The position numbers were made by a program, and so were the translations under genes. DNA of 64,000 nucleotides from an uncultured Christensenella sp. (GTDB lineage: Bacteria; Bacillota; Clostridia; Christensenellales; UBA3700), in NCBI GenBank assembly GCA_910577845.1, contig CAJTNA010000001.1:309997-373996 (forward strand), given 5' to 3'. Positions 34,647 through 43,385 of the stretch are shown piece by piece (position 1 is the first letter of the stretch; each line of letters begins with the position of its first letter). The notes beneath the pieces were generated by a model, which worked only from the letters and a program-made list of their open reading frames with translations, made no database searches and was not told the DNA's origin.

Positions 34647-35909
34647 TTATTCCCACTCGATTGTTGCTGGTGGCTTTGATGCAATATCGTAAACTACTCT
34701 ATTAACTCCAGTAACTTCGTCTGTAATACGTTTGCTTATTTTTTCCAAAATCTCAAATGGAATGTGTACAAATTTAGCAGTCATTGCATCAATACTATGG
34801 ATAGCACGCAATGCTACTGTGTACTCGTAACTTCTAACCTCATTACGAACGCCTACGCTCTTCATATCAGTAATAATTGCAAAGTATTGCCAAATTTTTG
34901 TATCCCAACCAGCTTTTGCAATTTCCTCACGCATAATAAAGTCCGCATCTTTCAAAATAGCAAGTCTTTCACGAGTAATATTACCAATACATCTAACACC
35001 AAGACCAGGACCTGGGAATGGTTGACGATTAACTTGTTCCAAAGGCAAACCTACCTCTAAACCAACTTTTCTAACCTCGTCTTTAAATAAATCTTTAACT
35101 GGCTCTAAAATCTCATTAAAGTCAATAACATCTGGTAGACCGCCTACATTGTGGTGACTCTTAACCAAGCCCTTGCTACCAATACCACTCTCAATAATGT
35201 CTGGATAAATTGTGCCTTGTACTAAAAAGTCTACAGCACCAATTTTTTTAGCCTCTTCCTCAAATACACGGATAAATTCTTCACCAATTATTTTTCTCTT
35301 TTTCTCTGGGTCGCTAACGCCATCTAGTTTTGTTAAAAATCTTTCAGATGCGTCAACGTGAATCAAGTTCATACCTAGCTTATTACGAAAAACCTCTACA
35401 ACTTGCTCAGGCTCACCCTTTCTCATCAAACCGTGGTCAACGAATACGCAAGTTAAGCAATCTTTGTTAGCTTTATGTATCAATGCCGCACAAACTGCAC
35501 TATCTACACCACCAGACAAAGCACAAAGTACTTTTTTGTCACCAATTTTTTCTTTCAACTCTTCAATCATATGCTCAGTGAAAGCTTTCATAGTCCACTC
35601 GCCCTTAGCTTTACAAGTTTTATACAAGAAAGTTTTAAGAGTTTTAGCACCTTGCTTACTTTCAACATCAATATTTCTGACGTCAAGAACTGGCACACCT
35701 AAAGTTTTAACCTCTCTCTCGATAGCTTTTTCACCATCACTCTCACCAGTCAAAATGATTCCGATAGGGTTAACTTTTTTGATATCCGCAATATTGGCAT
35801 TATCACCAACAAGTTGGCAATATACATTAAGGTTACGGACACTTCTTGCTATAAGTTGATTGCAACGACCAGAAAGGTCAACAATAACAACGGTTTGTTT
35901 GATTTCCAT
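34647..35909 (-). CDS. guaA: GMP synthase with internally deleted, probably inactive glutaminase domain
   Basis: Aminates XMP to GMP. The ATP-pyrophosphatase and dimerisation parts (about 105-420) look complete: P-loop SGGVDS (132-137), GTIYPDIIESG, QPFPGPGLGVRCIG and the C-terminal KPPATIEWE. The N-terminal class I glutaminase domain is only about 100 residues instead of about 190. Its first strand and helix (CNQLIARSVRNLNVY) and the GIILTGE loop are kept, but where GuaA has GVCYGMQ this protein has DVRNIDV, with Arg78 at the nucleophilic Cys position. The sequence then jumps to the end of the domain (KQGAKTLKTFLYKTC), so the catalytic His region is also missing. The frame is intact, so this is a real shortened protein. 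It should use ammonia, or glutamine nitrogen from a partner encoded elsewhere. Confidence 0.88.
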   Translation of the reverse strand: MEIKQTVVIVDLSGRCNQLIARSVRNLNVYCQLVGDNANIADIKKVNPIGIILTGESDGEKAIEREVKTLGVPVLDVRNIDVESKQGAKTLKTFLYKTCKAKGEWTMKAFTEHMIEELKEKIGDKKVLCALSGGVDSAVCAALIHKANKDCLTCVFVDHGLMRKGEPEQVVEVFRNKLGMNLIHVDASERFLTKLDGVSDPEKKRKIIGEEFIRVFEEEAKKIGAVDFLVQGTIYPDIIESGIGSKGLVKSHHNVGGLPDVIDFNEILEPVKDLFKDEVRKVGLEVGLPLEQVNRQPFPGPGLGVRCIGNITRERLAILKDADFIMREEIAKAGWDTKIWQYFAIITDMKSVGVRNEVRSYEYTVALRAIHSIDAMTAKFVHIPFEILEKISKRITDEVTGVNRVVYDIASKPPATIEWE

Positions 35910-36113
35910 ATTTTATAGCTCCTTTTGTTTGTTCTATTTCATTTTAGCACAAGTTTTTATTCAAGTAAATTATTTTTATGCAACTAATGATTGTTTATTA
36001 TAATTGCAAATATAATATCTACTTATATCAAGGTATTTCTTTAACAATTACATACTAATTGATAATGTAAATTAACTTTTTAAAGAATAAAGTTAAATTG
36101 CATTTGTAATTGA

Positions 36114-37385
36114 TTATTTTTCAACTCTTATTACAGCATTAATTTTTTGCACTTCACTTAAAGATTCAATTTCCTTAATTGCTTTTCGAATGTTGTTTTC
36201 AGAAGATTTATGAGTTACAAGCACAATGCTTACAACTCCCTCGCCAGCATCTTGACGCATACTTGTAATACTGATATTGTTATCCGCAAATATACTTGTA
36301 ATTTGGCTAAGCACACCAGATAAGTCAAGTACAGTCATACGCATATAATAGTCACTTGTAAAGTCACTGATAATGTCTTGTTTAGTAATTACATCACTGA
36401 TTTCTGCATATCTTGCGTGTTCAATCTGTCTTGCACAAAAAACTATATCACTTACTACCGCACTACCAGTTGGTAAGCTACCCGCACCTCTACCATAAAG
36501 CATAATATCACCAACATTATCACCAACGATAAATATACCATTAAATGAACCGCTAACGCTTGCAAGTGGGTGTGAGTTTTTCAAAAATACTGGGTGAACT
36601 CTTGCCTCGATTTTTCCGTCAATTAGTTTTGCAATAGCAAGTAGCTTGATAGTAAAACCTAATTGCTTACCAATTGCAATATCCTCAGCTTGAACTTTAC
36701 TAATGCCCTCACGATAAATAAGTTCTGCTGGTAAAAATTTGTTAAACGCAAGGGAACTTAAAATTGCAAGTTTATAGCTTGCATCATATCCCTCAACATC
36801 TGCTGTTGGGTCAGCTTCAGCAAATCCCAAAGCTTGAGCATCCGCAAGTACATTTTCATAACTTGCACCTTCGTCAGACATTCTTGATAAAATATAGTTT
36901 GTTGTACCATTAATGATACCTTTTATTTGCAAAATTGTATTTGCTTGCATAGCTTGAGTCAATGTTCTAATTACTGGGATACCACCACCACAAGTAGCCT
37001 CAAAATACATACCCGCTTTAGTTTTACTTGCATACTTTTCAAGCTCACCCCAGTGCTTAGCAAAAAGCTCTTTATTTGCGGTAACTATGTTCTTACCAGC
37101 TTTTAAAGACTCTATAAGCAAAGTCTTTGCTGGCTCAATTCCACCAATACACTCAGCTACAATGTCAATAGAAGAATCAGTAATAATATCATCGAAATTA
37201 CTTGTCACCAACTCTTGAGGTGCACCATTTGTTATTGCTTTTTTAGGATTTCTAACATAAATCGCCTTTACGGTTATATCTACACCATACTCTTCCTTAA
37301 TACGCTCTTTTCTCTCTGCTAAAATATTGTAAGTACCACCACCAACAGTGCCAAATCCCAATATTGCAATGCCTACTGATTTCAT
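36114..37385 (-). CDS. hom: Homoserine dehydrogenase
   Basis: Reduces aspartate semialdehyde to homoserine for threonine and methionine synthesis. The 423-residue protein has the Rossmann start IAILGFGTVGGGTYNIL, the catalytic core (TANKELFAKHW, GGGIPVIRTL, INGTTNYILSRM, FAEADPTADVEGYDA) and a C-terminal ACT domain (about 350-420, MRMTVLDLSGVLSQITSIFADNNISI) likely to bind an amino-acid effector. CGGAGG precedes the ATG. It begins 12 bases after coaX, with which it is presumably co-transcribed. Confidence 0.96.
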   Translation of the reverse strand: MKSVGIAILGFGTVGGGTYNILAERKERIKEEYGVDITVKAIYVRNPKKAITNGAPQELVTSNFDDIITDSSIDIVAECIGGIEPAKTLLIESLKAGKNIVTANKELFAKHWGELEKYASKTKAGMYFEATCGGGIPVIRTLTQAMQANTILQIKGIINGTTNYILSRMSDEGASYENVLADAQALGFAEADPTADVEGYDASYKLAILSSLAFNKFLPAELIYREGISKVQAEDIAIGKQLGFTIKLLAIAKLIDGKIEARVHPVFLKNSHPLASVSGSFNGIFIVGDNVGDIMLYGRGAGSLPTGSAVVSDIVFCARQIEHARYAEISDVITKQDIISDFTSDYYMRMTVLDLSGVLSQITSIFADNNISITSMRQDAGEGVVSIVLVTHKSSENNIRKAIKEIESLSEVQKINAVIRVEK

Positions 37386-37396
37386 ATTTACCTCCG

Positions 37397-38167
37397 CTAT
37401 TTATTCATATTATATATAATTTTTAATCCTTTTAAAGTTAGATATCTGTCAATCACATCTATTATTTTGTCATCTACCTCTGCAACCAACTCACCAAGTC
37501 CACCCGTGGCAATAACTTTTACATTTTCAAAACCAGATTCCTCTTTCATTTTTTCCACAATATACTTGACCAATCCAGTAAATCCATAAATTGTACCCGA
37601 CTGCATATTGTGTGAGGTTGTCTTACCTATTATAGTTTTTGGTTTGTTAAGCTCTATCCTCATAAGTTTTGACGCATTATTAACCAAACTATCCAAACTT
37701 GTCTTTATACCAGGGGCAATAGCACCACCCAAAAATTCGCCTTTGTCGGAAATAATATTAAAAGTTGTTGCTGTACCAAAATCTACAATAATGCAAGGTC
37801 CACCATAAAGCTTATATCCAGCAACACTATTAACAATTCTATCTGCACCAACCTCTTGCGGATTTAGATACTTTATGTTTAGTCCCGTTTTAACTCCTAC
37901 CCCAACCATCATTGGCTTGATATTCATATAATGCATACAAGCGTGTTCAATAGTATAGTTTATTGATGGAGATACTGAACTCATTATAATTCCGTCAATA
38001 TCGGAAAAATTAATTCCCTTTGTGCTAAACAAATTTTGCATTGTAATGCCCATTTCGTCAGCTGTACGCATAACTTTAACGCTCATACGCCAAGAGAAAA
38101 TAAGTTCATCACCATCAAATATACCAAGTTTTATATTTGTGTTACCCGCATCTATTACTAATAACAT
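37397..38167 (-). CDS. coaX: Type III pantothenate kinase
   Basis: Phosphorylates pantothenate in the first step of coenzyme A synthesis. The 256-residue protein has the ASKHA phosphate motif DAGNTNIKLGIFDGDE, the GADRIVNSVAGYKLYG block and the IVDFGTATTFNIIS phosphate-2 motif. The ATG at 38167 with AGGGG upstream is preferred to the one at 38185. It follows an ECF S-component gene that is probably a pantothenate transporter, which supports the assignment. Confidence 0.95.
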   Translation of the reverse strand: MLLVIDAGNTNIKLGIFDGDELIFSWRMSVKVMRTADEMGITMQNLFSTKGINFSDIDGIIMSSVSPSINYTIEHACMHYMNIKPMMVGVGVKTGLNIKYLNPQEVGADRIVNSVAGYKLYGGPCIIVDFGTATTFNIISDKGEFLGGAIAPGIKTSLDSLVNNASKLMRIELNKPKTIIGKTTSHNMQSGTIYGFTGLVKYIVEKMKEESGFENVKVIATGGLGELVAEVDDKIIDVIDRYLTLKGLKIIYNMNK

Positions 38168-38244
38168 TTTTACCCCTTTAAACACTTTAAATGTTAATTA
38201 TTTAATTTAACTAACAAACTATTTATTTAATTTAGCCAAACAAC

Positions 38245-39126
38245 TTAATAATTATTGGAACTTTTACTACCAAAGCTATTATCTAAATTATTTGCTTTAT
38301 CACTTTCAACATTGTTAGATACGCCATCAGAATTATTTGATTTATCATTTTCAACATTGTTAAAAACATTGTCAAAACTGTTATCACTTTTACTCACATA
38401 ATTATTGCATATGTTATCAAGACTATTATCTTTTTCATTTACACTTATATTATTATCACAAACAGTATTTCTTTCATTTTCTTGTTGCATTTCATAATCA
38501 ATTAAGTCAGACTCTGTCACAACTTGTTTTTGATTTTTCTTTAAAAACTTATCAACAGCAAACACAATAGGTGCAGAAAGTAATGGTGTAACAATTATTT
38601 CAACTACAAAGTTTATCGTTATAAAGCCTAAAATTACTTCCTTATTAATTATTCTATCCCCAACATTCTTGCCGTAATAAAGTACTAAAATCATTAACAA
38701 AACGAAAAAAGTATTAAATAATACGCCGAAAATCGCACCTAAAGCGGTTGAGGTGCATTTTGTGGCATACACATTAAGCGGTTTACTACGTTTGCTATTT
38801 ATCTTTTTGAAACAAAGTTCAGACAACCAATAAACGCCATACATTACCACACCAATTAGCACACGTGGCAATACAGATACTAATGGATTTTGAAACAATG
38901 GTGCATTAACCGACGGAAAAACAAACGCTGATGCAAAAGATATAAGTCCAAAAGTTAGTCCTAAAATCAAAGCTGTCCACTTGCCAGCAATAACGCTACC
39001 AACCACAAGCACAATCAAAGGAAAAAATGCCATACCACCCGTTGCAAGCATTGTGCAAGTCATCGCAATCATAAGAGCTATAAGTATGCCATTTAAAGCA
39101 ATACTGCGTGATTTATTTTTATTCAT
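38245..39126 (-). CDS. ECF transporter S component, probable pantothenate transporter, with Asn/Ser-rich tail
   Basis: A substrate-binding integral membrane subunit of an energy-coupling-factor transporter. Residues about 1-195 contain six hydrophobic segments and the QNPLVSVLPRVLIGVVMYGVYW block characteristic of the PanT/ECF S family. Its position just upstream of coaX supports pantothenate as substrate. The shared EcfA/EcfT module is not in the window. The last 90 residues are a hydrophilic Asn/Asp/Ser-rich tail with a 15-residue repeat (NNVENDKSNNSDGVS / NNVESDKANNLDNSF), encoded by a 45-bp tandem repeat. S components normally end near 200 residues, so the tail is unusual. Confidence 0.75.
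   Translation of the reverse strand: MNKNKSRSIALNGILIALMIAMTCTMLATGGMAFFPLIVLVVGSVIAGKWTALILGLTFGLISFASAFVFPSVNAPLFQNPLVSVLPRVLIGVVMYGVYWLSELCFKKINSKRSKPLNVYATKCTSTALGAIFGVLFNTFFVLLMILVLYYGKNVGDRIINKEVILGFITINFVVEIIVTPLLSAPIVFAVDKFLKKNQKQVVTESDLIDYEMQQENERNTVCDNNISVNEKDNSLDNICNNYVSKSDNSFDNVFNNVENDKSNNSDGVSNNVESDKANNLDNSFGSKSSNNY
38286..38362. repeat. 45-bp in-frame tandem repeat in the S-component gene
   Basis: A 32-base stretch at 38286-38317 recurs at 38331-38362 with two differences, giving a 45-bp period of 15 codons. It encodes the Asn-rich tail. Such in-frame repeats change length easily without breaking the frame. Confidence 0.65.
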
Positions 39127-39582
39127 ATATACCTCGCTTGAGTTCCTAACGGATACCCATCTAGTAAATTTCTGTAAAGCACTAGGCTAAAAAGCATTTT
39201 TTTACACTCACTTTAGGTAACAATGTTATCCTATATGATTATTTATTAAATATTTAAAGCCATAAATTACTTTAGGTATTACTTTACTCGTACATTTTAC
39301 CACAAAAATTTAAAATATACAATTATTTTTTATGCCATTTTATAGCAAATTTTTAAATTGTACTATTTTTTATATCCGCAATTATTATTTTGAGCAAAAA
39401 TCTCATATTTCAACCATTACATTGATACGTTTAATTAATATGTAGAAAAATAACCTTACAATACAATTAATAATATTCTACAAAGCAAAACAACTTGCTA
39501 AAAGCAAGTTGTCTTTTATTTAATTAGTATACAATTGTGAATATTAAAATATGGAAAATCTATAATATCAATACTTAACTTA
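39127..39582. other. Intergenic region upstream of the ECF S-component gene
   Basis: About 450 bases. The first 110 bases upstream of the gene are less AT-rich than the rest and could form a leader with short pairings (CTAG...CTAG and a GGGTATCC element), but I cannot match this to a known riboswitch. The HTH-gene terminator lies at 39491-39511. Nothing else seen. Confidence 0.45.
39491..39511 (-). terminator. Terminator of the small HTH gene
   Basis: CAACTTGC-TAAAA-GCAAGTTG, an 8-bp perfect stem, T-rich on both sides, about 70 bases past the stop of the HTH gene at 39583. Confidence 0.7.
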
Positions 39583-39825
39583 TTATAGCAAATCTAGATT
39601 TTTCCACAAAAATATTTTATCATTAAAAAATTCTGACAATGAAATATTAAATGCCGATATTATTTTGCTTAAATCTAATGCAAGTAAATCATTTTTTTTG
39701 TTTGAAAGTATATCATTTAAATAATCTTTGGAAAGTTTAGATTTTTCTTGTAAGATTTCCATAGTAAATTCAAACTCAACCATTAGTGTATTAATTCTTT
39801 TAACTATTGCTTCAAAAAAACACAT
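39583..39825 (-). CDS. Small HTH protein (XRE-like)
   Basis: An 80-residue protein starting MCFFEAIVKRINTLMVE. Its start at 39825 is fixed by an excellent AAAGGAGGT site; the longer frame to 39900 lies in the promoter region. The segment FTMEILQEKSKLSKDYLNDILSNKK has the helix-turn-helix layout of Cro/CI-type proteins, followed by KIISAFNISLSEFF. It is about as long as, and loosely similar to, the divergent HTH protein encoded at 39978. It probably binds DNA; the palindromes between the two genes are the obvious candidate operator. Confidence 0.6.
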   Translation of the reverse strand: MCFFEAIVKRINTLMVEFEFTMEILQEKSKLSKDYLNDILSNKKNDLLALDLSKIISAFNISLSEFFNDKIFLWKNLDLL

Positions 39826-39890
39826 ATTATACCTCCTTTGTAAGACTATATACTCAAGCACTATGTAAATCAAGGTAACCTTATATAATA

Positions 39891-39919
39891 AGTATAGCAC
39901 AATTTATGGTTATACGCAA
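39891..39919 (-). promoter_or_regulatory. Promoter of the minus-strand HTH gene
   Basis: On the minus strand, TTGCGT (39919-39914), a 17-base spacer and TATACT (39896-39891). The -35 overlaps the operator-like palindromes. Confidence 0.5.
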
Positions 39920-39933
39920 CCATATTATATGGT
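39906..39933. promoter_or_regulatory. Operator-like overlapping palindromes between divergent HTH genes
   Basis: Two overlapping inverted repeats: ATGGTT-ATACGC-AACCAT (39906-39923) and the perfect 15-base ACCATAT-T-ATATGGT (39919-39933). They cover the -35 of the minus-strand HTH promoter and lie just ahead of a plus-strand TATAAT at 39944-39949. This is the expected place for autoregulation by one or both HTH proteins. Confidence 0.55.
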
Positions 39934-39977
39934 AAAATTGTGATATAATTAAATTAATAAATGATAAAGGTACAAGT

Positions 39978-40220
39978 ATGAGAAGTATTAATCAAGCTAT
40001 TGCACTAAGAATTGAAGAATTATTAAAGCAAAAAAATATGACAAGATACCGCCTAGCTATAAAAAGTGGCATAACTCATTCAACTTTAAAAAACATTATG
40101 AATGATACAATAAAAGATAATTTAATGTCAACAATTCTATTGATTGCAAATGGTTTTGATATGTCTGCAAGTGAATTTTTGAACTCATCATTGTTCAATC
40201 TAGAAAATTTAGACATTTAG
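39978..40220 (+). CDS. Small XRE-family HTH protein
   Basis: An 80-residue protein. The helix-turn-helix spans about 18-45 (KNMTRYRLAIKSGITHSTLKNIMND), followed by a short tail (LLIANGFDMSASEFLNSSLFNLENLDI) as in clostridial Cro-like regulators. AAAGG lies ahead of the ATG. It is divergent from the other small HTH gene, with operator-like palindromes between them. A decayed relative with the same length and spacing is present at 61022-61280. No toxin or phage genes are adjacent. Confidence 0.75.
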   Translation: MRSINQAIALRIEELLKQKNMTRYRLAIKSGITHSTLKNIMNDTIKDNLMSTILLIANGFDMSASEFLNSSLFNLENLDI

Positions 40221-40235
40221 AATTTGTAAAAATAA

Positions 40236-40246
40236 CCCCGATTTTC
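40236..40246. other. CCCCGATTTTC element
   Basis: An unpaired or weakly paired copy of the recurrent CCGATTTT core, 16 bases after the stop of the HTH gene and followed by TTTTTTATT. Confidence 0.4.
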
Positions 40247-40262
40247 AAATGTTTTTTATTAA

Positions 40263-40295
40263 ATAACTGGTGCACTGAGAAAATACACCAGTTAT
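40263..40295. terminator. Bidirectional terminator between the HTH gene and the GH95 gene
   Basis: ATAACTGGTG-loop-CACCAGTTAT, a 10-bp perfect stem with T-rich flanks on both strands (ATTTTTTTAAC on the plus strand), placed between convergent genes. Confidence 0.75.
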
Positions 40296-40317
40296 ATTTT
40301 TTTAACATTACTTATTT

Positions 40318-42834
40318 TTACACTAATTTGTATACCATACCCTTTTGTGTTTCAAATTTGATTTTGCCATTTTCAATTACATATGGCACTTGCAAGAAAT
40401 TGCTATCCATAATTTTTATGTCTGTGCGTCCTAATTTTAAAATACATTTGCCACCAATATTTGATTTTATCTCTAAATCAATTACTTTTGAATCTTTCCA
40501 CTCAAATGCCAATTCAAAATTACCTCTAGCAATTATACCAGATATTTTGCCATTTGCCCACTCTCTTGGTAATGATGGCAACAATTCAATATAACCTAGG
40601 TTGCTTTGCATTAGCATTTCTGTAACACCAGCAGTGTAGCCGAAATTACCATCAATTTGGAATGGTGGATGTGCGTCCCACATATTTGAGTACAAGCCAG
40701 ATTTAAATAGTTGCTTAATTAACTTATAAGCCCTATCACCATCGCCTACTCTTGCCCAAGTATTGATACGTTGTCCCATTGCCCAACCAGTACTTTTGTC
40801 TCCACGATTATTTAGAGATACGACTGTAGCATCCAACCACTCTGGGTGCAAGTCCTTATTAATCAAATCACCGGGGAATAATCCTAATAAATGAGATAAA
40901 TGTCTATGATTTTTTTGTCCTATTTGACCTAATTTACTCTCGTGATACCATTCCTTAATTTGTCCGTCTTCCCCAATCTCAATTGGTTTTAATTTTGCAA
41001 TTTTACTTTCAAGTTCCTCAATCAAAGCACCATCTACTGCCAAAACTTTGCCAGCCTCTATTGTATCATTGAACAATTGCCAAATCAAAGATTGCTCATA
41101 AGTATTGCCCATTGTTCTAGGTCCGTGTTCTGGTGAATAAGTAGGTACTGTCACAAGTCTACCACTATTTTTATCCTCTACCAAAGTATTTTTAAAATAC
41201 AAGCTTGCCTCTCGTAGCATTGGATAAATGTTTTTTCGCAAATATTCTATATCACCAGTATACTCATAATACTCATATACATTTTGCAATATCCAAGCTG
41301 TCGATGCAGGTGACCAACCCCAACTAAAATCCCAACCAGGACAAGTCCAACCAAATGGTGTATTTTGAGTATGGAAAACAAAACCATTTTCTTCCCCATT
41401 TTCACTTACAATACCAGCATAAGTTGACGCAGTTACTCTACCTGGCTCACGCAAGCTATCTATATAATTTACAAGAGGATTTGCACATTCTGCAAGATTT
41501 GTGCTATATGTAGGCCAATAATTCATTTGCAAATTGACATTCATATGATAATCTGATGCCCAAGGAGGATTATTCCTATTATTCCAAAGTCCTTGCAAAT
41601 TTGATGGCAAAATATCAGCTTTACGTGATGATGCTATTGTCAAATATCTGCCGTAATTATACAATAGTTGCTCTAAGTATCTTTTTTGGCTAGGTTTAAT
41701 CACACCTTTTTTATACTTTTTCAAAAGCTTATCTGTAGTCAAATCTGGTTTTACTGCACCTAAATCGAAAGATACCCTATCATACAAAGCAGTATAATCT
41801 GCAATATGGTCCTTCCTTAAATCTTCATATCCTTTTTTAACTGCTTTTTCTATAACTAGACTAACTCTTTCCGCTAATTGTTCTTGTGTTTCACCCGTTC
41901 TGTAATTAGGATAAACTGGTGCATAATCTGTGCTAGCATATACTACTATAACAACATTTTTTGCCCCGCTCACACTTAGCACATTATTTGCAGATGTAAC
42001 ACAGCCCGCAGTTATGACATCCATTCTTGAATAATACATCAAGCCATTATCTTCTACTTTGCCATATGTACAAATGCTATTGTCTTTAGCAACACTTATG
42101 CCACCTTGTTTAGATGGAAATGTCAAATCAAAACTCAAGTGTTCTTCCCCGTCAGCAATAAGTTTTATTACCAAAACTTTATCTGGATTGGATGCAAAAT
42201 ATTCCCTTTTAAAAGTGGTATCATTTCCTTTATAGCTAACACCAGCCATAGCGTTATCAAGAGATAAAAATCTTTCATAATCTTTACTCTTTTTAAATGC
42301 GTGGTGCATATTAATATTTATTTCGCCCCAACATTGATAAGCACCATACCCTTCTTCTTTGCCAACCAATTTATCACACAGAGCAGACGCCTCTTTATCC
42401 TTACCCTCCTCAAAAAGCCTTTTAACTTCTTGATAGTAATCATTGACGGTTTTGCCGTTTTCGTCCTTTTCAGTCAAATTACCACCATTATAGTCTGGTC
42501 TTTTAAGTGATGGTCCACCAGTCCATAAAGTTTTTTCATTAAAAATTATCCTCTCGTTAAAAACTTCACCATATATGCTACCGCCGAGCATACCATTACC
42601 AATAGGCAAAGTGTTTTGTTGCCAAATGTCGTCCTCTTTGTTTTTTGCAGATAAAAACACATTTACGCCTAACGATTTTGCCGATTTATCAAAATTTATT
42701 TTCATATCAACATCCCCTCCAACGACCATATCGTCCGCATAACAATAGATTAAAAAGCCTATACCAATACTAATTGAGGCAATTAGTATAATAGTAATAA
42801 CTATAGCCACAATGCTTTTAGTTTTATTAGTCAT
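40318..42834 (-). CDS. Glycoside hydrolase family 95 (alpha-L-fucosidase-like), membrane-anchored
   Basis: An 838-residue GH95-type enzyme that probably cleaves alpha-1,2-linked fucose or alpha-galactose from host or plant glycans. The N-terminal beta domain opens with WQQNTLPIGNGMLGGSIYGE and FNEKTLWTGGP. The (alpha/alpha)6 barrel shows the paired asparagines in DYHMNVNLQMNYWP, which in characterised fucosidases position the general base. PTYSPEHGP and the DGNFGYTAGVTEMLMQS block follow. Residues about 8-31 (VAIVITIILIASISIGIGFLIY) form a signal anchor with no lipobox, so the enzyme is likely outside the membrane, unlike the GH3 and GH36 enzymes. AAGGA precedes the start. Confidence 0.88.
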   Translation of the reverse strand: MTNKTKSIVAIVITIILIASISIGIGFLIYCYADDMVVGGDVDMKINFDKSAKSLGVNVFLSAKNKEDDIWQQNTLPIGNGMLGGSIYGEVFNERIIFNEKTLWTGGPSLKRPDYNGGNLTEKDENGKTVNDYYQEVKRLFEEGKDKEASALCDKLVGKEEGYGAYQCWGEININMHHAFKKSKDYERFLSLDNAMAGVSYKGNDTTFKREYFASNPDKVLVIKLIADGEEHLSFDLTFPSKQGGISVAKDNSICTYGKVEDNGLMYYSRMDVITAGCVTSANNVLSVSGAKNVVIVVYASTDYAPVYPNYRTGETQEQLAERVSLVIEKAVKKGYEDLRKDHIADYTALYDRVSFDLGAVKPDLTTDKLLKKYKKGVIKPSQKRYLEQLLYNYGRYLTIASSRKADILPSNLQGLWNNRNNPPWASDYHMNVNLQMNYWPTYSTNLAECANPLVNYIDSLREPGRVTASTYAGIVSENGEENGFVFHTQNTPFGWTCPGWDFSWGWSPASTAWILQNVYEYYEYTGDIEYLRKNIYPMLREASLYFKNTLVEDKNSGRLVTVPTYSPEHGPRTMGNTYEQSLIWQLFNDTIEAGKVLAVDGALIEELESKIAKLKPIEIGEDGQIKEWYHESKLGQIGQKNHRHLSHLLGLFPGDLINKDLHPEWLDATVVSLNNRGDKSTGWAMGQRINTWARVGDGDRAYKLIKQLFKSGLYSNMWDAHPPFQIDGNFGYTAGVTEMLMQSNLGYIELLPSLPREWANGKISGIIARGNFELAFEWKDSKVIDLEIKSNIGGKCILKLGRTDIKIMDSNFLQVPYVIENGKIKFETQKGMVYKLV

Positions 42835-43042
42835 AATTATCCTTTTTTGTCTTGTTATTCCTTAATATTTTAACATACATACTATACTTTGTCAATAGTC
42901 ACCTATATAGTACAATACCTTAATTTTATCAGTACTAATAAAGTATCTCGCTAGCCATTATTAAAATAGATATATACTTTAGAATGTTGCATATATTTTA
43001 TATCATTTTAACACTGCTCCTAATCTCATAAAAAGTACAAAC

Positions 43043-43067
43043 AACCCCTTACACAAAGTAAGAGGTT
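43043..43067. terminator. Hairpin, possible terminator or leader element
   Basis: AACCCCTTAC-loop-GTAAGAGGTT, an imperfect 10-bp stem (one mismatch) followed on the plus strand by TAGTTTATTT. It lies 200 bases upstream of the GH95 start. Orientation and role are uncertain. Confidence 0.45.
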
Positions 43068-43361
43068 TAGTTTATTTAATTTAAATTAATAAAGCCTTGT
43101 TAGTTAAGCCTAAATTTAAGTTAAACGCATAGCCCTAAAAAACTATTTAGTCAGCCAATATTGCATAAAATATATTTAATTGGAATAACAATTCAAGTGA
43201 TTTTATTGTACAATGTACTAACGGCAACCTTGACAAAAATGGCAATATTATAGCAATTTAATATGTTTTTATATTTTAATTACAATTAAGCTACTTATTT
43301 AATTAGCTATATTACTTACAATTTGTCTTTATTTATTAACTTAATAATTGACTTATAAACA

Positions 43362-43385
43362 AACAACGGCTTTACTGCCGTTGTT
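43362..43385. terminator. glyS terminator, copy 2 of a repeated terminator
   Basis: AACAACGGC-TTTACT-GCCGTTGTT, a 9-bp perfect stem about 75 bases past the glyS stop. The flanks on both sides match those of the hairpin at 3125-3148, so the whole cassette of about 45 bases is repeated. Confidence 0.7.

Noticed and set aside
34647..35909. Short GuaA considered as a frameshifted pseudogene
   Set aside because: One uninterrupted frame joins the two ends of the glutaminase domain, the synthetase half keeps all motifs, and a strong terminator follows. The loss is an internal deletion, not a frameshift.
39127..39240. Riboswitch upstream of the ECF S-component gene
   Set aside because: The region has some pairing potential, but no match to THF, TPP, preQ1, cobalamin, FMN or other motifs that I can recognise; kept only as an unexplained leader.
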